A DNA stretch of 64,000 nucleotides from JAJCYL01 sp965206015. GTDB taxonomy: Bacteria > Bacteroidota > Bacteroidia > Cytophagales > Cyclobacteriaceae. The notes beneath the pieces are model-generated. The model did no database searches, had not been told where the DNA came from, and was given only the letters and a program-made list of their open reading frames with translations. This document shows positions 18,749-27,087 of this stretch, in pieces. The stretch covers positions 992,001-1,056,000 of the forward strand of contig CBDBIW010000016.1 of assembly GCA_965206015.1 (NCBI GenBank). The letters are read 5' to 3'. The number at the start of each line of letters is the position of its first letter. Position 1 is the stretch's first letter. A program made the position numbers and the translations under genes.

Positions 18749-19035
18749 ATTCTATGGAAAAACGAAAACTTCATGGTAAAGACAGAACCGTATTTTTGTT
18801 TAGTGTGGGTATTCTTGTGTTTTTCTTACTGTTTTATACAACAGAAAAATTGAAAATAGACTTTGTTCTACTAGGCGTATTGTGGGAATTATTAATCATC
18901 CCTGTATTAATCGGGGAGTTAATTTTATTATTTTTATCAATAAAGTCTTTACATTTAAGCAAGTATTCGATGAGATCATGGTCGTTTGTTACTATAATAA
19001 TTCTTTTTATGAATATGTTACTTTTTTTATCATAA
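18745..19035 (+). CDS. Small three-helix membrane protein, possible immunity protein (copy 2)
   Basis: 96 residues, paralogous to 18314-18598: it keeps the DFVLLGVLWELLIIP and LSKYSMRSW positions of its neighbour. Three helices after a short charged N-terminus (MEKRKLHGKDR). A second ATG at 18754 is an equally good start. Location within the duplicated array suggests the same role as copy 1. Confidence 0.55.
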   Translation: MNSMEKRKLHGKDRTVFLFSVGILVFFLLFYTTEKLKIDFVLLGVLWELLIIPVLIGELILLFLSIKSLHLSKYSMRSWSFVTIIILFMNMLLFLS

Positions 19036-19224
19036 AGCCCATAATCGAGTAGATGCCCCCACCAGCGTTAATCGATGGGGTGCGCCTCTAAAACCACTCA
19101 GCGTAAGGATTTCGTACTGAGCGGTTCATTGTGCACTGGAGAAACCTTTGAGTAGTGTTCACAAAGGGATTGATAGCCTCTTTTCCTCAACCGCTCTAAG
19201 GTGAGAGCGTACGAAGAACAGGGC

Positions 19225-19420
19225 TTTGGTCTACTGCCGTTCTCCTTTTATGCATAGGAGTAACGTGGGGTAGCTTTTTTATTTGAACAGAGAATGCTCA
19301 TCTATTCTACAATAGGAATTTTTAGTTGAGCGAGTTTATTGGTAAATCATGATACAATCTACAATGAAAAATATTGTAATTAGAGCCTTACTTTTAGGAG
19401 TTACAATTTTACCGTTCACT
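19225..19420 (+). repeat. Direct repeat, right copy (196 bp), with relic of a small membrane gene
   Basis: Counterpart of 18537-18733. Bases 19227-19286 still encode the last 19 residues of a copy-1-like protein ending VTWGSFF plus a stop. The remainder starts the gene at 19349. The rest of the upstream copy has been replaced by unrelated sequence (19036-19224) that shows a weak hairpin (AACCACTCAG / CTGAGCGGTT) but no gene. Confidence 0.8.
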
Positions 19421-19657
19421 GGATTATTCCTGATAGGAAGCGATTTACTTGTGGAATTCTTACTTGTGGATTTTATTTTGACTTTGATGTTATGTATTGT
19501 CTATGGCATTGATTTGTACCGAAGAAAAAATATTAGTAAGAGTAATAAGGTAATCTGGGTTGTGTTTTTTCTGATATTTACCAATATTTCTCAAGTCATG
19601 TATTGGTTTAAATACCTAGGTTTAAATTACAAAGATGCTGAAAGTTTCCAAACTTAG
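19349..19657 (+). CDS. Small three-helix membrane protein (102 residues)
   Basis: Three hydrophobic segments (about residues 12-34, 36-54, 68-90) separated by a basic loop (DLYRRKNISKSNK). It is the intact version of the truncated gene at 18662. The family is not recognised. It is the last gene of the small-membrane-protein array and is followed by a strong terminator. Candidate immunity or accessory protein by position only. Confidence 0.55.
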   Translation: MIQSTMKNIVIRALLLGVTILPFTGLFLIGSDLLVEFLLVDFILTLMLCIVYGIDLYRRKNISKSNKVIWVVFFLIFTNISQVMYWFKYLGLNYKDAESFQT

Positions 19658-19684
19658 TGAAAGACAAATACTCTAAATGATGAG

Positions 19685-19731
19685 TGGCATCTGTTATTGA
19701 GGATTTATTCTCGCAGATGCCATTTTCTTTT
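19685..19731 (+). terminator. Intrinsic terminator at end of the Cys-rich peptide locus
   Basis: TGGCATCTG (19685-19693) pairs perfectly with CAGATGCCA (19714-19722), followed by TTTTCTTTT. It lies 28 bp after the last small membrane gene and closes the locus. Confidence 0.8.
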
Positions 19732-19830
19732 GTAGGGTGTATTCAAAACGTTATTCCAATCTAGCTTTACTGCTTGTCCGTCAATTCACACATAATTCTA
19801 TTATAGTTCTACGATACTATTATACGTATA

Positions 19831-20803
19831 ACCCGTTGTGCATTTAGAAAAAAGATTGCTCATGTGATATAAAAATCGTATATTTAATTGAACACCAACC
19901 AGTTAAATATCATGAACAATCTTATTGAAAATTACGAAATTATCTTGAATAACTTAAAATTAACTTGTGGGGATATTAATAGTTTTACACAAATCAGAAC
20001 CCCTAAGTTAAATAATTTAGAACTAGTAAGTCTTAACCTTACCGCTGAATACATCTCTATAAACACTGAAGTACAATTATTTAGATGTTTAAAAGGCACT
20101 TATTTAGAAACTAAAATAGAGCGAAGTGTTTATAATAAAAGGCGTAGAAAACTATTTGATTATACAGAATCCATAAGAAAACGATTAAGTGAAAGGTTTG
20201 CTGAATTTACCGATGTTTTTGTGGTGGACTCTATGCCAAGGCCTATTTGTAAATATGCAAGAGCTGCACGTTCAAATATATGCTCTACTTACCATATACA
20301 GCCTACATTTGGGCATTGCACCTCACAAAAAAGCAAGTATTTTGGATATAAACTTCATGCGATTTGTGACAAAAACGGTGTCTTTCATTCCTTTGATTTA
20401 GCAGCAGCATATATTCACGATATTAACTACCTTAAAGATGTAAAACACAACTTAAATAATTGCACATTAATAGGAGACAGAGGCTAGATAAGTGCTGATT
20501 ATCAGTCAGATTTGTTTACATATTCAAATATTGAGTTATCGATTCCAATGCGAAAAAACCAACATAATTATGTGTCTTTTTCAAAAGTAAAAGGAAAAAT
20601 AAGAAAGCGTATTGAAACTAACTTCTCTCAATTGCATGGGCAGTTTTTGTGGGCAACTAATCATGCTAAATCTTTCTTAGGACTAGCCACCAGATTGCTC
20701 TCTAAAATAACTGCTTTTACTATGATTCAATATTTAAATTTCTTCGTCTTTAATAAACCTATAAACAAAATTAAAACTAACTTAGCCTAAATGCACAACA
20801 GGT
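19831..20803 (+). mobile_element. IS982-family insertion sequence (full-length, copy C)
   Basis: A 973-bp element with left end ACCCGTTGTGCATTTA (19831-19846) and right end TAAATGCACAACAGGT (20788-20803), a 16-bp inverted repeat with one mismatch. Flanks read ACGTATA on the left and GGTATAA on the right, a possible but imperfect target duplication. Same family as copy A (1-214) and a relative of the 28540 and 40631 relics. Confidence 0.9.
19912..20790 (+). pseudogene. IS982-family transposase with one nonsense codon
   Basis: 292 codons from ATG at 19912. It has the N-terminal helical region and then DDE motifs: VVDSMPRPICKYARA (first Asp), KSKYFGYKLHAICD, and GDRG. A TAG at 20485-20487 directly follows GDRG, where relatives carry a Tyr. 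Downstream the same frame continues (ISADYQSDLF) to 20790. A single base change would restore the gene, so the inactivation looks recent, or the base may be an error. Confidence 0.88.
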
Positions 20804-20848
20804 GGTATAATTAATTAGTTTCACGATATAACGATTAACCGAACTTTT

Positions 20849-21458
20849 ATGAAGATTGGATATGCGCGAGTTTCTACCTAAAGATCAGAAGTTGGAAATG
20901 CAGCTCGATGCATTAGTGTCAAATGGTTGTGAAAAGGTGTTTAAGGAGAAAAAGAGCACTGCCAAAGAACGTCCTGAACTAGATAAGATGTTGGTTCAGC
21001 TAAGAGAAGATGATCGGGTAGTAGTCTGGAAACTCGATAGACTTGGCAGATCTCTTCGTCACTTAGTCAACCTTGTGAATAAGTTCAATGAAATGGGAGT
21101 TCAGTTTGTTAGTCTCCATGACAATATTGATACAACGACTCCTCAGGGAAGAGTGATGTTCAATTTGTTTGCTTCCTTCGCTGAATTTGAGCGAGAGTTG
21201 ATTTCTGAAAGAACTAAAGCAGGCCTTGAAAACGCAAGGGCCAATGGACGGAAAGGTGGAAGAAGGCCCGGTCTTTCAAAGGATAGTCAAGAAAAGGCCC
21301 GGAGGGTAATGAGACTATTGGATACCAGACCGGACATGTCTGCCCAGGACATTCAAAAAGAAGTAAATATTAGCAAAGGAACCTACTACAGATATATTGA
21401 TTGGGCTGAAAAGGAATCAAAAGAATTGAGCAAAAAGTACAAGAAAAGAAAAGTATAA
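20849..21458 (+). pseudogene. Serine recombinase (resolvase/invertase), frameshifted after the catalytic Ser
   Basis: The true start is ATG 20849 (MKIGYARVST, catalytic Ser9). One extra T then creates a stop after residue 10. The other frame continues KDQKLEMQLDAL, WKLDRLGRSLRHLVNLV, and a C-terminal helix-turn-helix (SAQDIQKEVNISKGTYYRYI). The repaired length of ~203 residues equals a standard Tn3/Hin-type resolvase. It sits 46 bp after IS982 copy C at the edge of the toxin-antitoxin region. Confidence 0.85.
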
Positions 21459-21697
21459 TTAATTAAAATTGAACTACCTTTTAATTATACTTTCTGTTAT
21501 ATAAGTGACATTGGAACGAACGTTGGTCATGATAATTACGGTGACAAATTACCGCTCTTACCTTCCGGAAAAATGGCATCAGCAATTTGTGTCGATGGCA
21601 GGGAGAGAAAACAGGTAGACCAATTGTTTTTATTGACTTGATTTTAAGGTTTGCCAATATCGATGAAGTATAATTAAACGAATAACTATGCATATAG
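21459..21697. other. Intergenic stretch with no supported gene
   Basis: 240 bp between the recombinase and the YoeB relic. Short frames such as a minus-strand 70-codon one lack protein-like features. The sequence just before the YoeB relic should have held its N-terminal half and the antitoxin gene, but neither is readable. Confidence 0.4.
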
Positions 21698-21846
21698 CAT
21701 CCATTACAAGGACTTGGTAAGCCTGAACCTTTAAAAGGAAGCCTTAGCGATTTTTGGTCTGGAAGAATTTACAGGTGAACATAGAATTGTTTTACATAGC
21801 AGACAATGAAAACATTACCGTTATTCAATCCAAAAATCACTATTAA
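21698..21846 (+). pseudogene. Relic of a YoeB/Txe-family toxin (C-terminal half)
   Basis: Conceptual translation gives HPLQGLGKPEPLKGSLSDFW, then SGRIYR; after one shift EHRIV; after a second shift YIADNENITVIQSKNHY and stop. This is the signature C-terminal half of YoeB mRNA interferases (GKPEPLK, FWSRRI, EHR, HY end). The N-terminus is missing and two frameshifts are present, so it is non-functional. It supports the view that this region collects toxin-antitoxin genes. Confidence 0.7.
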
Positions 21847-21872
21847 TTACATAAAATAATTACATAAAATGA

Positions 21873-22673
21873 ATGAATATGGATGACTTTGATATAAAAT
21901 ATAATAATCTCCATAAAAAGTATTTAGAAGTTGGTGGTGCTGAATTTGATGAAAGCGATATTGATCAATCTGCAATTTCTTATGCCTGTAACACATGTGG
22001 ATTAGAGGGAAATACAATCACTATGGGTGAGACCGAGACAATCATTCTAACAGACAAAGTAATTCCTGGAAGATCCCTCAAAGAGCATCTGGAAATCAAG
22101 GATGCCTATGACGCCTTCAGAAGAATGTTCGGGTTTGTAAAAGAGAAATATACAACAAGCGAGGCCCTGGCCATGACTTTTCACAGACTCAACACAAAAA
22201 GCTGGTTACAGGAAGAATGGTCCGGACAATATAAAACCATACAAAACCGGGTGGGGGGCAGGTCGACTCCTTACCCCGAAAAAGCAAAAGGTTTATTCAG
22301 GTCCATGTTTAGTGATCTGGAAAAAGTAAACGATGATTTTGACAGAGCCGCTCAACTTCATTTGAATACGGTTATTATACATCCGTGGCAAGATGGGAAT
22401 GGCAGAACCGCAAGATTGCTTATGAATTTTGAGTTGGTTAAAAATAGTCATGGCCATTTGCAAATAGCTAAGGGTGATAAAGATATTTACTTTAAAGCCA
22501 TAAGGTCTTCTATAGAAGAGAAGAGCCTGGCTCCATTCAAAATGTATTTGAAAGATGTGGCAGTGAAAATCTATGAGAAAAAGATTGCCTTCCTTTCAGA
22601 AAAAAAAAAGATAACGTACACGAAAAAGGGTTCAATATGGGATTTTAACGAAGAGGTAGAATTCTACAATTAA
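21873..22673 (+). CDS. Fic-domain protein (AMPylase family) with N-terminal inhibitory motif
   Basis: 266 residues. The Fic active-site motif HPWQDGNGRTAR is at residues 170-181, with catalytic His170. An inhibitory (S/T)xxxE(G/N) motif, TCGLEG, lies at 41-46, followed by NTITMGET, typical of class II Fic proteins where the helix blocks the ATP site. These enzymes transfer AMP to target proteins. The motif is complete, so an active regulated enzyme is expected. It stands among toxin-antitoxin-type genes. No separate antitoxin is needed because the inhibitory helix is built in. Confidence 0.92.
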   Translation: MNMDDFDIKYNNLHKKYLEVGGAEFDESDIDQSAISYACNTCGLEGNTITMGETETIILTDKVIPGRSLKEHLEIKDAYDAFRRMFGFVKEKYTTSEALAMTFHRLNTKSWLQEEWSGQYKTIQNRVGGRSTPYPEKAKGLFRSMFSDLEKVNDDFDRAAQLHLNTVIIHPWQDGNGRTARLLMNFELVKNSHGHLQIAKGDKDIYFKAIRSSIEEKSLAPFKMYLKDVAVKIYEKKIAFLSEKKKITYTKKGSIWDFNEEVEFYN

Positions 22674-23119
22674 TGTTTAAACCACATCAACACAAAGGCA
22701 ATGTCAATTAAACGAGCCATAATCATGAACCATACATCACAAGAAATTCTGCACTATTGCCTTCGATGGATTTACAATTTCAATGAAGGGGATCTTCAAA
22801 CTGCTCATGCAGATTATTCATGTGGGTCGGGTTATCATGGGAACAAATATCTTACTAAAAGAGAATCAGATACCAAATGCAACACAGGCCATGACTGAGG
22901 TAGTGCTTAACATGGATGAAGAAGGGCAGGAACTTTCTTATCAGGTGGATCATGGGCAATAACAAGGACGATGCAGAACAGCAAAGAGAATGGAAGGAAG
23001 TGGTTTCTGCACATGTAAAGAAAGTATCATAAAACGAGGCTTTCAAGTCTTGCGAAACGAAGGAATTGGCCGAGTCTAAAACCATAACAAGAGTAAGTAA
23101 ATCGAATTGCCTTAATTCG
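22674..23119. other. 446-bp region of decayed or unassigned sequence
   Basis: Several short overlapping frames, none longer than 76 codons. One plus frame reads FDGFTISMKGIFKLLMQIIH and continues to a stop near 22962, which looks protein-like but matches no family I know. The region may hold the remains of a gene between the Fic and nucleotidyltransferase loci. Confidence 0.35.
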
Positions 23120-24108
23120 ATGGCTCAATTGCTATATAATTCGAATCCCAAGAATGAAATACAACTATTTATGGATCTGCAAAATGAGGAAGTAAAGGTT
23201 TTTTTGCAAAGTCTTAACTCAAACGCAGTTCAATATATGTTAGTTGGTGGAATGGCAGGAATTGTTCATGGCCATATTCGAACAACGATCGATTGTTGGA
23301 TTTGTGGGTCAAGGATACTCCGGAAAACAAAGAAAAGTTGATAAGCGCCTTAAAAAGTAATTACGTGGCAGGAGTTGAGAATTATCTCAACGTGGATATG
23401 ATTCCTGGTTGGAGTTCTTTAACTGTCGGAAAAAAGGGATTTGAGCTTGGCTTAATGGGTTACTTGAAAAAATTTAATGAATCAGATTTTGACCAGGTAT
23501 ATAAAAGGTCTATTCAAACACGTTTTGATGATATTCCCATAACCGTTATTGGAAAAGAGGATTTGATAGCAGAAAAACTTGCCAATGCAAGGCCAAAAGA
23601 TATTCTCGATGTAAAAGCCTTGCAAAACCTGAATCCCAACGTGGACCATGGCCTTAAAGTCCGGGTCTTAAATCAAAATCAATTTGAAGAAATGATCATC
23701 AAGAATGGCATTTCACCTGAAACAGTTAGAACTAATTCAAAAGCCATGTTTATTTCTATTATTGATTCAGAGGCCAATCCAATTTTAAAAGATGCAAAGA
23801 ACTATTTGACTCTACAATTTGATGATGTTGAGAAAAATGTGCCAGGCGAGGCGATAACAATGAACGAGAATCATGTTAGTCGTCTCCAAAACTTCATTGA
23901 AATCAATAAAGAAAAATCAATTTGCTATATTCATTGCACTGCCGGAGTATCCAGAAGTGGGAGTATTGGCAAATACATTGTTGATAAGCTTAATGGTGAT
24001 ATGCAGTTTTTCAAAGAAAACAATCCGAATATAGATGTTAAGGCATATTTTTTGAAAAGACTTGAAAAGAAAAGGGCTCAGGATATGGATCAGGGCATAT
24101 CAATGTAG
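23120..24108 (+). pseudogene. Nucleotidyltransferase-like domain joined to a dual-specificity-phosphatase-like domain, frameshifted
   Basis: The N-terminal part has an AbiEii-like/MNT-like nucleotidyltransferase core: YMLVGGMAGIVHG followed by RTTID and LDLWVKD, with a 2-base insertion at about 23295 breaking the frame. The rest runs to DILDVKALQNLNP. The frame then continues without a stop into a different domain, KVRVLNQNQFEEMI to the end, which carries HCTAGVSRSG, the CX5R phosphatase loop. Such phosphatases are normally separate proteins of about 160 residues, so this is either a novel fusion or a deletion joint between two genes. Start could also be 23171. Confidence 0.7.
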
Positions 24109-24127
24109 GAATAAGTAAACGAAGATA

Positions 24128-24412
24128 ATGCAGCTTAGAAAAGAATTATTTTGGGATTCCGATTTTAGTCAAATTAGAGTGGATGAACACAAGGATATTA
24201 TTGTTCAAAGAACCATTGACTTTGGTAGTTTAACTGAAATCGAGAATTTAAGCGATTTCTATTCAGAAACTGAAGTTATAACCAGTTTGATCAATAACTC
24301 AGAATTGAGCCTTACAGGCTGTTACTTTTCGTGTGCATACTTTGGCAAAGAACTAAACGAATTTAAATGTTACAGACTCAGACAGTCAAGCCCAATACGT
24401 ATGATCTTTTGA
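24128..24412 (+). CDS. DUF6922-type small protein, probable antitoxin partner
   Basis: 94 residues with the family's opening pattern (LFWDSDFSQIRVDEHKDIIV, then a helical segment with SLTEIENLSDFYSETEVITSLI). Members are encoded directly before AbiEii-like nucleotidyltransferases and are taken to be their partner. Here the C-terminus overlaps the next gene by 46 bp. It starts 19 bp after the NTase-phosphatase gene. Assignment is from memory of the family pattern. Confidence 0.65.
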   Translation: MQLRKELFWDSDFSQIRVDEHKDIIVQRTIDFGSLTEIENLSDFYSETEVITSLINNSELSLTGCYFSCAYFGKELNEFKCYRLRQSSPIRMIF

Positions 24413-25011
24413 ATCGCTTATCTCAAGAGGATAATCTAAAAGGTTTTAAACTAGTTGGTGGAACAGCTTTAAGTCTTCAATTGGGTCATAGAATAAGTAC
24501 TGACCTGGCTTTTTTCTCAAATAGCGACTTTGATGTAACTAAAGTGGTTGGCATGTTAGACTCATACGTAAAAGTGGATTTGCCAACGCAAAGAAAAAAC
24601 CTCCTAATGGGATTCATAGAAAATGTTAAAGTTGGCTTTGCAGCCCATAAATACCAATGGCTTAGGCTTGGGATAGATCATAATAACATTCAGATTGCCT
24701 CACTTGAAGATATCGCCTCGATGAAACTAGCTGCTATCTTGTCTAGGGCAAAAAAAAGAGATTTTATAGATCTTGCTGCAATATTGAAAGTGAAGCCCTT
24801 ACATGAGCTACTTAGAAATTTTAGTTTAAAGTATAAACAAGAAAATACTATACATGTCATCAAAGCACTTACCTATTTTAAAGAAGCTGATGATGATAAA
24901 GGACCTTTGAAAATTTTGAATAAAAGTTTGGAGTGGGAACAGTCCAAGAAAATAATTCAAAATTCTGTAAGATCACTAAATAAAAATAGAGGCATATCTA
25001 TGGGCATGTGA
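24367..25011 (+). CDS. AbiEii-like nucleotidyltransferase, catalytic Asp apparently replaced
   Basis: 214 residues. The core KLVGGTALSLQLGHRISTDL (residues 28-47) matches the GG...DxD nucleotidyltransferase motif of AbiEii/AbiGii toxins. The second Asp is replaced: it reads D46-L-A48-F-F where relatives have DLDFF. ASLEDIASMKLAAI and RDFIDLAAI are typical later motifs. If real, the change should weaken metal binding and activity, which suggests a detoxified pair. It overlaps the DUF6922 gene by 46 bp, as in coupled toxin-antitoxin operons. Confidence 0.8.
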   Translation: MLQTQTVKPNTYDLLNRLSQEDNLKGFKLVGGTALSLQLGHRISTDLAFFSNSDFDVTKVVGMLDSYVKVDLPTQRKNLLMGFIENVKVGFAAHKYQWLRLGIDHNNIQIASLEDIASMKLAAILSRAKKRDFIDLAAILKVKPLHELLRNFSLKYKQENTIHVIKALTYFKEADDDKGPLKILNKSLEWEQSKKIIQNSVRSLNKNRGISMGM

Positions 25012-25097
25012 AAAGTATACTTGAACGAACGTGGAAGATTTGAATTGTCAGCTTGGAGAATGGGAATGAGGAAAGTAAATCAAATCGATAAGTGACA

Positions 25098-25319
25098 TTA
25101 AACCATGGTTTTCCAGACATATTTTTTCGCTTTCTGGTAAGAGTGCTGCTTTAAATTATCCCTAACAACCTCTTCCATGTCTCCTTCGATCTCTTCCAGG
25201 TATTCATTTTTTACAAAGAACTTTAAAAGGCGAAGGGGCCATCTGGGTGGGGTAGCATGCAGTGGTAATTTGCTCAAATCGTTTTGACATTTGGCACTGG
25301 AATTGACATAGAAGCCCAT
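25098..25319 (-). pseudogene. N-terminal fragment of a permease-prefix-domain-2 FtsX-like permease
   Basis: 73 residues with the pattern PPRWPLRLLKFFV then YLEEIEGDMEEV, DNLKQHSYQKAKKYVW. This is the prefix found at the start of Bacteroidota MacB/FtsX permeases (permease prefix domain 2). The membrane part is missing and the frame stops after WKTMV. It follows a PadR relic, the usual partner. Confidence 0.7.
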
Positions 25320-25613
25320 AAACCGGCCCGTACTTCTTTCATGTCGTACAGTATTTTATGTGTGCAGGGTGTAGCGGAATAAATCCTTTTTCGCCTGTCT
25401 CCTCTTTTTTTGAGTGGTTTCACCAAATTCTGAGGTGAGGAATCCCTTTTCTTGCATCCTTTTTAGTGCAGACTGAATGAAACCTGCACTTAATTTTTGA
25501 TTCAGTCTCTTTTATAGTACGCTCATGATTTCGACCCCATAGCTAGTTTCTCCCAGCACTACTACAGTGGGCAATACCAATTCTTCGAATTCACCTGGTT
25601 GAGTTTTCTTCAC
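25320..25613 (-). pseudogene. PadR-family regulator, decayed
   Basis: Translation from GTG 25613 gives KKTQPGEFEELVLPTVVVLG, then ETSYGVEIMSVL, a stop, KRLNQKLSAGFIQSALKRMQ, EKGFLTSEFGETTQ and a frameshift. This is the winged-helix PadR pattern (YGxEI, SAGxxxxxLxRM, KGxL). One nonsense codon and one frameshift inactivate it. It would have controlled the adjacent permease gene. Confidence 0.75.
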
Positions 25614-25806
25614 TTATTATATCATGCATAATTGCAGTTCTTATTAAATTAACCTCTATAGTTTGTTCGACTATTTCCTTTGTAGTGCCTTACCTCCAAG
25701 GTAAACCTCAGCCTTAATTACTAATAGTTAGATACTAATAGTTAGAAAGCTTGTTTGCTTTCAGCAAATCATAGATATTTATTAGTATATCGTAATAATT
25801 AGGCTA

Positions 25807-27030
25807 ATGATTAGAATATTGAATTACATACTTACTTTTTTATTGTTGGTCACTCTGGCCTCATGCACAAATTCCGGAAAGGATGGAACTGACCGGAAAG
25901 AGAAGCAATCCATTAAGGTCATGGCCTATTACGTGCCAGAAAAAGATTTCAAACCTGAGCAAATACCTGTTGAACAACTAACGCACATCATCTATTCATT
26001 CACGAATGTAATTGAGGGAGAAATGAAGTTTAGAGATCCTGAAGTTGTCGGCCCTAAACTGAAAGCGTTGGTAGGGCAAAAAAGCCGAAACCCGGACCTG
26101 AAAGTAATGATCGCCTGTGGAGGATGGGGAGCAAACGGATTTTCTGACATGGCTTCAACAGCTGAAAATCGTGCGAGATTTATTGAAAGTGCAAGAGCCT
26201 TTATCGAAATTTATGAACTGGACGGACTGGATATTGACTGGGAATATCCAACCATCCCGGCGGCGGGGACTGGAGCAAGAGACGAAGACAAAGAAAACTT
26301 CACCCTGTTGATGAAAGGTTTGAGGGAGACACTGGATGAAATGGGACGACCTCAGACGCTGACTTTTGCTTCTGCAGGATGGGAGCACTATTACGACAAT
26401 GTAGAGATACACGAAGTGATGAAATATGCAGATTACATGAATGTAATGACGTATGATCAGGTCTCCGGAAATTCAATTCATACAGGCCATCATACCCCAC
26501 TGGGAGCTATTTCAGTCGAAGAACTACAGGGTACACCGTTTAAAAACAACCTGGACAAAAGGACAGCGGCAGCAGCTGAAAAAGGACAAAAAATATCAAC
26601 TACTCCTGGTTCAGCGGAGAAAATAGTGAAGTACCTTATCGCAGAGGGAATAAACCTGCGTCAGATTGTGATTGGTGCTGCTTTTTACGGCAGAATCTGG
26701 AAGGGAGTTCCTCCGGAAAATAACGGATTATACCAGTTGAGTAAGGGGATTCACACCGGATGGAGTACCTACAAAGACATAAGAAATACTTTCGAACCTG
26801 ATCCTGGGTTTGCAAGGTATTGGGATGAAAACGCGAAAGCACCCTATATGTACAATCATATGGATAGCATTTTTATTTCCTACGATGACACCGTTTCAGT
26901 GGCTCTCAAAACTCAATATGCTGTCAATACAAATTTGGGAGGAATTATGTTTTGGGAACTGGGTAATGACACCAAAGAAGATGGCAGTCTGCTCGAAGCT
27001 ATTCATGGTGTAGCAAACAATGAACGATAG
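25807..27030 (+). CDS. GH18 family chitinase-like lipoprotein
   Basis: 407 residues. Lipobox TLASC puts the acylated Cys at 20. The GH18 catalytic motif DGLDIDWEYP is at 139-148 with the catalytic Glu146. Earlier IACGGWGAN and later MTYDQ, YGRIW and GGIMFWELGND follow the normal order of the TIM barrel. It should hydrolyse chitin or related N-acetylglucosamine polymers at the cell surface. It stands alone between toxin-antitoxin remnants and dead IS elements, with its own 190-bp upstream region. Intact. Confidence 0.92.
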   Translation: MIRILNYILTFLLLVTLASCTNSGKDGTDRKEKQSIKVMAYYVPEKDFKPEQIPVEQLTHIIYSFTNVIEGEMKFRDPEVVGPKLKALVGQKSRNPDLKVMIACGGWGANGFSDMASTAENRARFIESARAFIEIYELDGLDIDWEYPTIPAAGTGARDEDKENFTLLMKGLRETLDEMGRPQTLTFASAGWEHYYDNVEIHEVMKYADYMNVMTYDQVSGNSIHTGHHTPLGAISVEELQGTPFKNNLDKRTAAAAEKGQKISTTPGSAEKIVKYLIAEGINLRQIVIGAAFYGRIWKGVPPENNGLYQLSKGIHTGWSTYKDIRNTFEPDPGFARYWDENAKAPYMYNHMDSIFISYDDTVSVALKTQYAVNTNLGGIMFWELGNDTKEDGSLLEAIHGVANNER

Positions 27031-27087
27031 AATTTTATCGCTGTCAAGATGCAAAAAATCAGTAGTGTAAACTAAACTCTGTCTTTT

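Noticed and set aside
21481..21693. 70-codon minus-strand ORF
   Set aside because: Cys/His/Arg-rich random composition with no motif; not supported.
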